Assembly (NCBI GenBank): GCA_024529925.1
Contig: JAFEUB010000068.1
Span: forward strand, 407,501-471,500
Direction: 5' to 3'
Length of the DNA stretch: 64,000 bases
Origin: Ophthalmolycus amberensis
Lineage: Eukaryota > Chordata > Actinopteri > Perciformes > Zoarcidae
Within the stretch, counting starts at the first letter, position 1, and the number at the start of each line of letters is the position of its first letter. This document shows, piece by piece, positions 36,490 through 45,891 of this stretch. Under the pieces are notes generated by a model. That model was not told the origin of the DNA. It was given only the letters and a program-made list of their open reading frames with translations, and did no database searches. Both the position numbers and the translations under genes were made by a program.

Positions 36490-36985
36490 CCTCGTTTGAA
36501 ATTCACGTTATGTTGAAAAATCACGAATACCTTGTTTCAAACTTATTTGAAATTCACGTTATGTTGGAAAACCACGAATACCTTGTTTCAAATGTTATTT
36601 GAAGTTCACGTTAGTTATTTATCACGATTCTTATTCTATCAGTATAGAATTCACGTATTTGATAATTTTAACCATGGTCTTACAACAAACCTATCTCTTG
36701 TAGTCAAGCGATCTGCGTTACGATCTCAAAATGTTTTTATTCTGAGTTAAATCATCACCGTATAACACAATCCTGTATTCTACGTAAAAGCGTGTAATAG
36801 TGATACGTCAGAAAACGAAAAAGGGAGTTTACCTGAACCATTCGTAAAACAAAACCACAAACGTCAAAAACAGTTGTGTTACCCAAATAAAACAAAAACA
36901 ATTGTGTTACCTAAATAAAACAAAAACAATTGTGTTACCCAAATAAAACAAAAACAATTGTGTTACCCAAATAAAAATGACTACT
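36490..36985. repeat. Short tandem repeats in the ERV-A leader
   Basis: Two families lie between the 5' LTR and gag. At about 36490-36620 a unit of about 58 bases with TTTGAAATTCACGTTATGTT and CACGAATACCTTGTTTCAAA occurs about 2.3 times. At about 36862-36977 a 28-base unit (AAACAAAAACAATTGTGTTA plus CCCAAATA) occurs about four times. Confidence 0.85.
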
Positions 36986-37250
36986 TGACCATTCATCTGT
37001 GTCTATTAAATCATATGACCTTAGTATAATTTTATCATTACTTTTATAATTGGAATTTTAACTTTCTTACCCGTTTGTAGAAATTAATTCTTTTTTGTTG
37101 GATTCGCGTGCCGTCAATCAGAAACTCCCTTGGGTCCGCCGGTTCTCTCTCTCTTGTCTAATGAGGTATAAGACAGGAAACTTCAGTTTTGGATTCCCGG
37201 GAGAGGCCTCTCCTCCGGTCAGTCCCTCTGGAGCCCTGATAGACAGTCAG

Positions 37251-37274
37251 CGAATCCTGCCGACAACGCCAAAT
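37251..37274 (-). promoter_or_regulatory. ERV-A primer-binding site, tRNA-Ser type
   Basis: Immediately inside the 5' LTR, the minus strand reads ATT then TGGCGTTGTCGGCAGGATTC. Its complement, GAATCCTGCCGACAACGCCA, matches the 3' end of vertebrate tRNA-Ser(AGA) as I remember it, with one mismatch, and includes the terminal CCA. This marks minus-strand DNA priming by tRNA-Ser. Confidence 0.7.
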
Positions 37275-38047
37275 TGTTGTGGAATATTTCTATGAATCGT
37301 CGGGAGAAGAGTGTCAAAGTGCTTTCAAATCAATGTCAAATGAAACAGAGTCTTGATGAACGATCAAAGTTGTAATAGTCAATTTATTTGCCTGCAAGCA
37401 AAGAGATCACAGTCTCACAGATACATCACCGTCATCTGTAAGAGGTGTTCTGACGACACAGTTAAATGCATGGACATTTATACTCAAATCAGCCAGCATG
37501 CTGTTATCTTGGTTCGCAAACAAGAATAAACAAAAGAAGACAGAAGATAAAAAAAACAAGTCAAGGCAGTTGTTTTTTCTTTGAAGCATAGTGTCCTGTC
37601 TTTACGATAACCTGAAGGCGCTTTATGGCCTGTTTACAAATCCCTTTGTTGTCAGTTTTCCCCACAATAAACCATGGATACACCAGCCAGATGCTTCCTT
37701 TGATGTCACTGTGACCTGGTCAAAGAGTTAAGTCACAGTATTGCAGAGACGGAAAAAGCCTGTTTTACTATCATACACCATAAATGCCTAAGGAGGGTCA
37801 TGCCCTTCAGCTAATGCTCATAAAGGAAAATACCGTAATCAATACCCTCTGTGTGATCCATCTTTGAAGACAGAAACAATGCACAAGATAACAATTCACA
37901 AGATAACAGATAACAAAACACCTGGATTCGAAACTTACTAGAATCATTTAGAAGAAACAAGGTTTGGTGCCTGCACTTTCTAAAAACTTAACAAGACACC
38001 TGGCTTTAACCCTAAAACATAAGACTATGACATATTTTCCCATAACA
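37275..38047 (-). repeat. ERV-A 5' LTR (773 bp)
   Basis: Same length and nearly the same sequence as the 3' LTR. Its outer portion (37601-38047) was copied, together with the flanking host DNA, to 46045-46491. Confidence 0.93.
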
Positions 38048-38153
38048 ACTGGAAACCGAGTCAGCAGCTGCAGCAACTATAGAGAATGACAAATCTACTT
38101 AGTTTACCTTAAGTTGCTTAATTAAGTAAATTAAACATTTTGTTCTGATTCAG

Positions 38154-38322
38154 GTTTGGAGAGAAGGAGGAGTACATGAGCTTCATGAACGAATTCCTGC
38201 AGCAGCACTGGGATGGAATGAGATAAATCCCAATGTCTTCCTTTGGTGGCTATGTGGATCTGCCTCTACGCTTGGCTGTGCTCCATGGCCTTCTGGTAGA
38301 CATCATCTATCAGAGGGACCAG
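38154..38322 (+). pseudogene. RasGAP-like exon, copy 1, with in-frame stop
   Basis: Acceptor TTCTGATTCAG and donor CAG/GTAGGA enclose an open segment encoding FGEKEEYMSFMNEFLQQHWD. An in-frame TAA at 38224-38226 follows, then FGGYVDLPLRLAVLHGLLVD in the same frame. The motifs resemble the core of Ras GTPase-activating proteins (DAB2IP/SYNGAP/RASAL group). About 20 residues expected between the two blocks are missing. No neighbouring exon of this gene was found, so it is probably an orphaned remnant. Family assignment is from motif memory. Confidence 0.5.
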
Positions 38323-38429
38323 GTAGGACAGAAAAGACATGGGTCCAGTTTGGTTGTTAGTTGCAAAAGTTTGTGTAACTCTTGCAGTATTTAACATTTA
38401 TGAAAGAGCGTGAGCTGGACATGTCAAAG

Positions 38430-39076
38430 TGTAAGAAATTTGAACATTGAACTAGTGTGTTTAGTAGATATAATAAAAGTGTTTAATAATTCATAATTAA
38501 GAATTCATAATTAGTCATAATCATAAGTGTATTGGGAATGCATCATTAAGATAAACATAAAGTGTTGTAAGATTAAAGGCTAAAAGACATGAAGCTTCTG
38601 CCAAAGTTGCAGAAGCTTAGCTTTTATACTGAAGGATTATCCTAGAAGGGATTAAGCCATAACTGAGAAGTTTGAATGTGTTAGCAGCTCAGGGAGAGAG
38701 AGATGTGGAGATAGGCGTTTACAGAATTGCATAGAGAAGTTAGCTAATAAACACTGGGACAGACGGAAGGGGAGGAGTCGCGAACGAATAGGTGGGCGGG
38801 ATATAGAAAGGCGTTTTTCTCTTCTGTTAGTTAGGATCCTGGAAAAGACGTGTTTTCTGGGGTCAGGGAGAGTTTTTTCCAAAGTGGGCGAAAAGTGTAT
38901 TATTTCATGAGATTAATGTACACCATTGTATAACTGTAATTGCAACAGCAGGATTAAAATCCTTCTTGACGGTAAACCAGTTTCGGTAACGTTTTTAGCA
39001 CCGTGTGACTGAAAAGCTATCAGTCCACGTGTGCCGGCCCGCTCCACTTTCACAGAAGGAGATTTTTCCCTCGACA
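38430..39076 (+). repeat. ERV-B 5' LTR (647 bp)
   Basis: Begins TGTAAGAAATTTGAACATTG and ends CCCTCGACA. A GC-rich patch with GGGCGGG followed by ATATAGAAAGG near 38795-38815 is a plausible promoter. The sequence after the LTR (TTTGGACGACCGCGGC) occupies the primer-binding-site position, but I do not recognise the tRNA. A near-identical LTR without internal sequence stands at 46874-47520. Confidence 0.85.
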
Positions 39077-41176
39077 ATTTGGACGACCGCGGCAAGGACA
39101 ATCCTCTCGGAGCGAGACACGCACGCAGGACGGCATCCTTCGCTCACATCTCCAGGCGCCTATACAAGGTAAGAACAGCACCTAACGAAGTCTGTCTAGG
39201 TAGATTTAGGACAATTAGCGGAGATGTGGCCGACCGGCGTTTGCCCTGCTGGGCGTGCTCTTGCTCGGGGGAGATCGTGTGAGAGGAGGAAAAATAAATA
39301 AAAGTGTGTGGCGGGTCGATTTGAGCTGAGTGAATTGCAGTTGCAGTGAGTGTATATTTGCATGATGCACTAAGGGACTAGTCCAGAGAATACAGAGGAT
39401 CCAGAATAAAGAAATTAAAGATAACAGCGCTGTTATAATAACATCACACTGGAATTCACGAACGGTTATCTGCTAGGCTAACTAGCGTGTTTATTTTGAG
39501 AGTCTCTGGCTTGAAAAAGCATAGCTGGGTTTGGCAGATAACGTGTTTAAAAGCAGTTATTAGTAGCTTGGTTAAACTAAAACATCGTGGCCTCGCGAGT
39601 GTGGGCCACGTGTCGGGTTGAGCTCTGTAAGCTGCTTAGAGAAGCTAATGCTAGCGGGAGTGGCTTCTGTGACTAGAACACAAGGGGTGATACATCGGTC
39701 TTGAGCTCTCTCTCGTGTGCGTTTGGCTGTGCATTAAATTAAGCAATCGTGTGGATGTTTCGGATGAGTAGAATAATGAGCTTTTTGGTGGAACTAGGCA
39801 GACTGGAGAGAGTGGCTACAGGTCCGTTAGGAGTGCACGAACTCGCGCTGAAAACCATGATTAACGGCGAGTCTGGGGAAGCTAAATAGCTGGTTACACC
39901 AGAGAATTTAAGGTTAAATAAAACCGGACAATAAGTCCGATAATACGTGTGACTAGTCTGTGTTTTAGCAGCGTGGAAAGACGTTTAAATGATGAAATAA
40001 CATTGCATGATCTGTGAGGAGCTAACGTTAGCTACGGTGTAGCTCCGCTTTATTGTACTGTGTATGGAAAATAAAAGTGTTTATAAAAAGAAAATAACCG
40101 GTGGATGGTGAGAGGAGACCAAGGGGTATGTGTGGAATTAATGTGGGGAATTTTGGTGAAACGTGTGTGTGCATATTCTTTAATAAAAGCTCCGTTTTTG
40201 TCGTTAGCATAGCTGTTAGCATATCCGTTACCAACACAACTAGTTTGAGGTAGAACTTCCTGTTGACAGAAAAGCGTAGAAGAAGAATATAGAGCAACTC
40301 TACTACCTAGTGGTGAGGAGGTGTAACTGCTAGATGATAATAGTCCTAGTGTTTGGAATCTGTAATTACATTGGTATTAAAACAGGCTGACATCTGGTGG
40401 CTTAGAGAGACAATCACAGCATGGTTTTATAATATAAGAAGTACGCCACCCAGTGGATTAATGGATAAATTACAACAATACAGTTTTTAGAGATTCATTG
40501 TCCATGACCTGTGAGCTTATATCTTGACTCTAGTTTTAATTAAGCATTATAACTTTGGTTGTTGACTTTGGTTTTAATTCAGCATTTTAACAAAGATTAA
40601 TGGTTTCAGCTGTGCTTATTCAATTCTTGAACTTAATTGTGATTCATTAGTAAATGAGATTCATTATTGTGCAGAGTGGATTGTAAGTGTTGTTCAATTT
40701 AACATTTAATTGATTAATTATTAATTATTTTTTACTTTAATTTTAATTACGATTTTAAACCTTTTGATTTTGATTCTGATTTTAGTGTTGTGTTTGATTT
40801 AAGAGTTCTATCCTCAATTTTGGGTCAAGATTTCTTCACATGTCCTGTATTGACTAATTTTGGTACATTTACGATTTTACACAGTTCCGAAGAATCAATT
40901 TTGACACGGACGGGGCTAAAATAGTTGAGAGATCATTGACCTCTCATACACTACAGACGTATGCTAACATTTACTGCTGAACTTCGTGCAGGGTTGTGTT
41001 TGTTTTAGTCAAGGTGCGTGATCTAGTGGATCCAGATCTGGGAAGTGGAACAGTGGATCCCAGTTTTGGAGTCAACGACCGCACACAATACAGCACAGAG
41101 GGTGAGTTGACTTTGGTTCATGTAACGACAAGCGTGTACATTTACTACACACATTTGAATACTCCTAGGCTGCATA
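39077..41176 (+). other. ERV-B untranslated leader
   Basis: A 2.1-kb stretch from the primer-binding-site position to the gag start, without a convincing ORF. TATACAAG/GTAAGAACAG at 39161-39178 is a strong splice-donor match and is the best candidate for the major retroviral donor used for env mRNA. That role is inferred from position. Confidence 0.6.
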
Positions 41177-42613
41177 ATGTTTACATTAAAGAAGCAGAGA
41201 AAGGAAGTAGGAGAGCTAGTAGGAAAACTAAAATGTGAGTTAAGAGAAGTGGAAGAACTGGTAGGAAGACTAAAATGTGAATTAAGAGAAGTAGAACGCA
41301 TCAGAAAAGATTTGCAACAGCAGATAGAGGAAAGACGAGCAGAAAGTAAAGAAGATGAGGACCGAAGAGAGAGGGTAAGAGGAGAAGCTGGAGGTCGCTC
41401 ATCTGCCAGACGATCCCACAGGAGCAGGTGGCAACCAGAGCACTATGGAGATCATATCTATCCTGTAAGAGGTGAGATGACACCATTAGCCCAGACCCAA
41501 CAGCACCCCCTGCTGGTAAAATCCAACGGACAAGCTGAGTTTGTGCCATGGGGACATCGAGACATGGACGCACTGGAAAAGGCGCTGCCACCGCTGGCAG
41601 GTGGAGCCAATCCGTGGATCCGTGTCTTTGAAAAACACACAGCAGCTGATAAATTGGCATTGGGAGACATGCGTGCCATGATAATCCGCACAGAAGGAAC
41701 AGCCAAATTGAATACTTTGGAGGTAAGTACAGGAACGACCAACAGGGGGGATGAAACCCCATTTGACAACTTTCGAGGAGTCTTCTGGTCAGCAATGAGG
41801 GGCATCTGGGCCACAAAACCAAAGATGAACTCCCTTTCTGGACTGAAGATAAAACCAGAAGAAGAAACCCATCAGTATCTGAAAAGAGCTGAAGAAGAGT
41901 GGCAGAGGGCCACAGGGGGGAGACATGATAGCAATGAAGCCACCACTGCAGTATGGCGACACAGTGTGCAAGAGGGCCTGCCTCTACCGGTACGGACAGC
42001 GCTGGGAGAAGTAGTAGGCTTGAGCAACATGGAAGATGCCATGTGGAGGGAACACCTAACTCACTACAACCAGAGACATCTAACTGAGAAGACAAGAGGA
42101 CAGGAAGATCTGGAGAGAATGACGCGGCAGCTGCTGAAACTTCAAACAGCAGAGGCTGACAGAGAGCTCAATAGAAAACGTCAGGCCAAGAAGCAGATGA
42201 CAGTAGCAGAAGCTCAGCCTCCTCCAGCAGCACCTCCCACTCCATGTCAACCAACTCCAGCAGTAACAGCCCCCACAGTGGTGTACTACCAACTTCCACC
42301 ACATAACAGAGGCAGAGGTGGTGGATCCAACAGAGGGAGAGGTAACTATATAGGGGGGCCTGAGGGTCTTGTAAATAGAGGCGAGTGCTACGTATGTGGC
42401 AGAGAAGGTCATTGGGTGAGAGATTGCCCTCATAAAAGAGCAGGAGGATCGTTCAGTGCAGCACCACAACATGCTCCGTTCCCACCACAACATCAGCAAT
42501 ACCTACGACCAGGTCCAACGGGACCATCTGGACCTCCTCCTATAAGACATCAACAGATGCACATGCTGTCACCAGGACCATGGGGAGGTTCAGTGTATAG
42601 CCAAGATACATAG
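41177..42613 (+). CDS. ERV-B Gag polyprotein, uninterrupted
   Basis: A 478-codon open frame. Residues about 1-65 are strongly charged and coiled-coil-like, with a duplicated block (KLKCELREVEELVGRLKCEL). Residues about 90-330 form the matrix/capsid region, including PWIRVFEKHTAADKLALGD and FRGVFWSAMRGIW. Residues about 360-400 are Pro-rich, then Arg/Gly-rich. A single CCHC zinc knuckle (CYVCGREGHWVRDCP) lies near 403-416, followed by a Pro/Gln-rich tail. There is no N-terminal Met-Gly. Gag forms virus cores. No protease to process it is encoded here. The absence of stops in 1.4 kb of a pol-less provirus is notable. Confidence 0.9.
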   Translation: MFTLKKQRKEVGELVGKLKCELREVEELVGRLKCELREVERIRKDLQQQIEERRAESKEDEDRRERVRGEAGGRSSARRSHRSRWQPEHYGDHIYPVRGEMTPLAQTQQHPLLVKSNGQAEFVPWGHRDMDALEKALPPLAGGANPWIRVFEKHTAADKLALGDMRAMIIRTEGTAKLNTLEVSTGTTNRGDETPFDNFRGVFWSAMRGIWATKPKMNSLSGLKIKPEEETHQYLKRAEEEWQRATGGRHDSNEATTAVWRHSVQEGLPLPVRTALGEVVGLSNMEDAMWREHLTHYNQRHLTEKTRGQEDLERMTRQLLKLQTAEADRELNRKRQAKKQMTVAEAQPPPAAPPTPCQPTPAVTAPTVVYYQLPPHNRGRGGGSNRGRGNYIGGPEGLVNRGECYVCGREGHWVRDCPHKRAGGSFSAAPQHAPFPPQHQQYLRPGPTGPSGPPPIRHQQMHMLSPGPWGGSVYSQDT

Positions 42614-42769
42614 ATGACTGCCACGTGATCTCTTACAGCAGAGATATCGTGGTGAAGGGGAGATTGGTAAGGTGGAAAACATTTTTGTAGATCCACATTT
42701 AGAATAGTTTTCAGTATAGGTTCTACTCACACTTTTTGAGATTAATAACGTCATGATAAACCACAACTT

Positions 42770-43231
42770 TTGAATTTAAATACAGCAAAATCCAAGTCGT
42801 CTAACTCAGTGATAGGTCCTAGCCTAGACTTGCTAACTCTAGGAATTGAGAAATATACGGGAGCTCTAACTAACATGAGCCGAGTTTTGTTTTCTCAGGT
42901 GACAAACGCAGAAGCAGCAGCGGACGAAAGGAAGCCGCCTCCTGTTGTGTCACCAGGCAGTCTGGTGTGGATAAAAGTCCACAAGCGCAAGTGGAGTGAA
43001 CCAAGGTGGACCGGTCCATGGGAGGTAGTATTAGCAACCTCACATGCAGTAAAGGTAAAAGGTAAAACTGGAGCTACTTGGCACCACCTCACTCACTGTG
43101 CAGCAGCGAAGGTAACTAGTAAGACACTCGCAGAGACAGGATTGAACATCAGACAGGCAAAATTTGAAGCTGAAGACACCTCAAAAGAGGGTTTAGACAG
43201 TACTGACAATGACGTTTCCCCCACAGTTTAA
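42770..43231 (+). pseudogene. ERV-B integrase C-terminal remnant
   Basis: The open frame holds the C-terminal domain typical of gammaretroviral integrase: GSLVWIKVHKRKWSEPRWTG, PWEVVLATSHAVKV and WHHLTHC. The catalytic DDE core and zinc finger are missing. The 3' end overlaps the env start by 23 bases in another frame, the normal gammaretroviral pol/env arrangement. The upstream Met at 42770 lies in sequence not recognisable as pol and marks the deletion border. Confidence 0.85.
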
Positions 43232-45242
43232 GCGAGACCTTCCATTAGGAGACTCTAGGTTCAGTGGGTTATGGAAGTCTGTAATTATTTGCTTTCTGAT
43301 TTCAGCAGTTTCTCTCTTAGTATGGGGAATTAAACACAGACAGGAACCAGAACACATGCATGACTATATCAAGATTCGAAATTTAGCCTCAGTAACTAAC
43401 CAAACCAATCTCCGACCACGTAGAGAGGTTTCTCTGACGACACTCACCTATGAAAATGTAACTCTCACTCTTACGTTCAAAGAAGGTACAACATCAACGG
43501 TCCAGTTCGACTTCTGTGAAGTAGTTTCCTGTCCCAAGTATGAACACACCTACGGATGGATGACCAAAACCTTGTGCATCATAACTGACCAGTGTGGGCC
43601 CGCCACAAATAAGTATGGTAAGCTGTTATCATATTATCGCTGTGATTGTGAAGACTGGGGATGGGCAACGATGAACACAGGCGGCGAGGGTTTAGGAAGA
43701 GACCCCAACCCAGGCCTTAAAGACCGACTAAAGATGTTAAATGCCCCAGCTTCTTATCACATGTGTAGAAAGGGGGTGGGTAGGTGTAATCCTTTAAGAC
43801 TTACCTTAACAGACCCAAAATTGACTGACGGAGGACTTTACGTAGTACAGGGAAAGGCAACTACTGATGGTCCTGCCCCACAAGGGCTCATTAGGATTAT
43901 TGTTAAGCCTGCCAAAAAGATCATGGATGACAAGGTTCGACATACGACTGACGCAGAGAATGAGGTACCGGGGGTGGAAACTGGAATGGCAGATGGGAAT
44001 TTATGGCTCCGGTGGGTACAATATACAGCTTCAAGTCAGAGAAGTACAGATTGTATTGTGTGTTCAGGACCTAGACCCCTAGCAACACCAGTTCCTTCAA
44101 GATTTAGACCCCTAAGCCCTGAATTTAGTTGTATTTTAACTCTGTTTACTGATGACACTTTGCCTCTTCATCACACTTGTCAGGGGCTACACTGGGATTA
44201 CCCACCTGTAGAATATAATACCCCACCTCTGTTCAAGGTTTCAGAGGGTCCATTTGATTGTATAGTCTCAGATACAGCTAAGGGGCCCAATGTAGGTAGT
44301 ATTATTGAAGCAAATTGTAGCAACAGTCACAATGCTAGCGACTATCTATATAACAGTGTGTTAAGACAGACAGCACCCAGAGCTGATTTATGGTGGTGGT
44401 GTGGAGGAAGAACCATATATCCAATCCTGCCTAGCGATTGGACAGGTAGATGTGCATTGGTGCAACTTATATTGCCATTCTATATCTTGCCTGTCAATGA
44501 CGCAACTTATAGAGAACTCATCTCTCCACGTCCACATGCTAACAGAAGATCCAAAAGAGATGCCGGTAGCCCGAAGGGAGCCTTTGATGACCAAGTGTAC
44601 ATAGATGGCATAGGAGTGCCAAGGGGGGTGCCGAATGAATTCAAAGCAAGAAATCAAATAGCTGCCGGTTTTGAATCTGCATTATTCTGGTGGGTAACGA
44701 TTAATAAAAATGTCGATTGGATCAACTACATTTACTATAACCAACAGCGTTTTGTAAACTTCACCAGGGACGCCATATCAGGGCTGCATTCACAGCTGGC
44801 GAAGACTAGTCTAATGACCTTGCAGAACAGAATGGCATTAGATATGATTTTAGCAGAGAAAGGTGGCGTTTGCCAGATGTTTGGGACTGCTTGCTGTACT
44901 TTCATTCCAAATAACACAGCTCCTGATGGATCGGTGACCAGGGCTCTGGAGGGACTGACAGCACTCAGCCAAGAGCTAGCTGAGAACTCTGGTGTCACGA
45001 ATCCATTCACCGACTGGTTGGAAAGTATGTTTGGCAAGTGGAAACATACATTTTTGTCAATCGTAATTACTCTGTGTGTTGTCGTCGTAGGCCTCCTAGT
45101 CGTCTGTGGATGTGGGTTCCCTTGCATCCGTGGACTGCTACAGGGGTTTATTGCTTCAACGATGAGCCAGACACAAGTCCAGGGCAACCAGTTATGTGTC
45201 AAGGATGAGGAAGAATTGGAGCTTCTGATGGCCACCGTCTAG
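43209..45242 (+). CDS. ERV-B Env glycoprotein, uninterrupted
   Basis: A 677-codon open frame with all parts of a gammaretrovirus-type envelope. It has a hydrophobic N-terminal signal/anchor (VIICFLISAVSLLVW, about residues 23-37), a Cys-rich surface subunit with several N-glycosylation sites, a furin-type site RRSKRD at about 445-450, a transmembrane subunit with an LQNRMALDMIL heptad region and a CX6CC motif (CQMFGTACC) at about 554-562, and a membrane anchor (SIVITLCVVVVGLLVV) at about 616-631. A 40-residue tail ends in acidic residues. It mediates receptor binding and fusion in related viruses. Whether this copy is expressed cannot be seen. Confidence 0.92.
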   Translation: MTFPPQFKRDLPLGDSRFSGLWKSVIICFLISAVSLLVWGIKHRQEPEHMHDYIKIRNLASVTNQTNLRPRREVSLTTLTYENVTLTLTFKEGTTSTVQFDFCEVVSCPKYEHTYGWMTKTLCIITDQCGPATNKYGKLLSYYRCDCEDWGWATMNTGGEGLGRDPNPGLKDRLKMLNAPASYHMCRKGVGRCNPLRLTLTDPKLTDGGLYVVQGKATTDGPAPQGLIRIIVKPAKKIMDDKVRHTTDAENEVPGVETGMADGNLWLRWVQYTASSQRSTDCIVCSGPRPLATPVPSRFRPLSPEFSCILTLFTDDTLPLHHTCQGLHWDYPPVEYNTPPLFKVSEGPFDCIVSDTAKGPNVGSIIEANCSNSHNASDYLYNSVLRQTAPRADLWWWCGGRTIYPILPSDWTGRCALVQLILPFYILPVNDATYRELISPRPHANRRSKRDAGSPKGAFDDQVYIDGIGVPRGVPNEFKARNQIAAGFESALFWWVTINKNVDWINYIYYNQQRFVNFTRDAISGLHSQLAKTSLMTLQNRMALDMILAEKGGVCQMFGTACCTFIPNNTAPDGSVTRALEGLTALSQELAENSGVTNPFTDWLESMFGKWKHTFLSIVITLCVVVVGLLVVCGCGFPCIRGLLQGFIASTMSQTQVQGNQLCVKDEEELELLMATV

Positions 45243-45521
45243 ATGAGGCCACCAGGGGTGCCATAGCGGAACTTCACAAGCAGTTCCTGACCATCCTCTC
45301 GGAGATCCTGAAGGACCTAATAAGGCCCAGATGGACTTCTAAAACAAATCCGGTGAGATATTGGAAATTTGGGAAATAGCCGGATTGTTTTGGATGAGTG
45401 TTTTGCGATTTTTATTTTTGTTTAACTGGGTTATAATGGGATTTTAGGGTGTAAAGATTAAGAAATGTAATTTTGTCAAGTGTAAAAGAACAGTCAAGGC
45501 TTCTCAGTATGTGTTCTCTAG

Positions 45522-45678
45522 CCTACAGATTGTCTCCTGATCTTGCCCGCCCCAAGATGTGGAAGGCAGTGGACTTCTAAAACACATTAGCCTACAGACT
45601 GTCCCCTGATCTTGCCCGCCCCAAGACGTGGAAGGCAGTGGACTTCTAAAACACATCCGCCTACAGACTGTCCCCTGA
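45522..45678. repeat. 69-bp direct repeat, 2.3 copies, between env and 3' LTR of ERV-B
   Basis: Units start with CCTACAGA at 45522, 45591 and 45660. Each contains CTTGCCCGCCCCAAGA and TGGAAGGCAGTGGACTTCTA. A diverged piece (TGGACTTCTAAAACA) also occurs at about 45331. Its position before the polypurine tract resembles direct repeats known from some retroviral 3' regions. Confidence 0.88.
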
Positions 45679-45891
45679 CGTCAACGGATACGACTCCTTT
45701 TTGCGTTAGCGAGGCAAGCGTAGGGAGAAACAGACCAAATAGGAATACTTGAAATGATATCTGTATGCATGAGTTGTTGTTTGCCACTGTTTAGATAGGT
45801 AGGGAGCCTCTCCCTGGATTGAGTAGGGGGGAGGTCTCCAGGGACATTTGAGTAACTAACTACATTCGAGTAACTAACTCACAGTGAACTG

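Larger units (their letters stand above)
26988..38047 (-). mobile_element. ERV-A: full-length endogenous retrovirus, gammaretrovirus-like, defective
   Basis: An 11-kb provirus on the minus strand with two 773-bp LTRs (5' LTR 37275-38047, 3' LTR 26988-27760), beginning TGTTATGGG and ending CCACAACA, flanked by ACTG on both sides (26984-26987 and 38048-38051). The order gag, protease, reverse transcriptase, RNase H, integrase, env is complete. I saw only about four base differences between the LTRs, so the insertion is recent. Even so, gag has a stop and pol and env carry frameshifts. The simple gene order, 4-bp target duplication and CX6CC transmembrane motif fit gamma/epsilon-like fish retroviruses. 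Confidence 0.93.
37601..39076. repeat. Segmental duplication, copy 1 (pairs with 46045-47520)
   Basis: Contains the outer part of the ERV-A 5' LTR, 382 bp of host DNA with a RasGAP-like exon, and the ERV-B 5' LTR. The offset to the second copy is a constant 8444 bases with no indel seen. Differences noted are single bases, for example GACGTG at 38848 versus GATGTG and a GTTTTCCCC/GTTTGCCCC change in the LTR part. Confidence 0.92.

Noticed and set aside
38652..39101. ORFs within ERV-B LTR sequence (repeated at 47096-47641)
   Set aside because: They lie in LTR DNA, start and stop without relation to retroviral genes, and recur only because the LTR was duplicated.
41301..42499. Antisense ORFs of 264 and 139 codons
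   Set aside because: Shadows opposite ERV-B gag, which has the zinc knuckle and family features on the plus strand.
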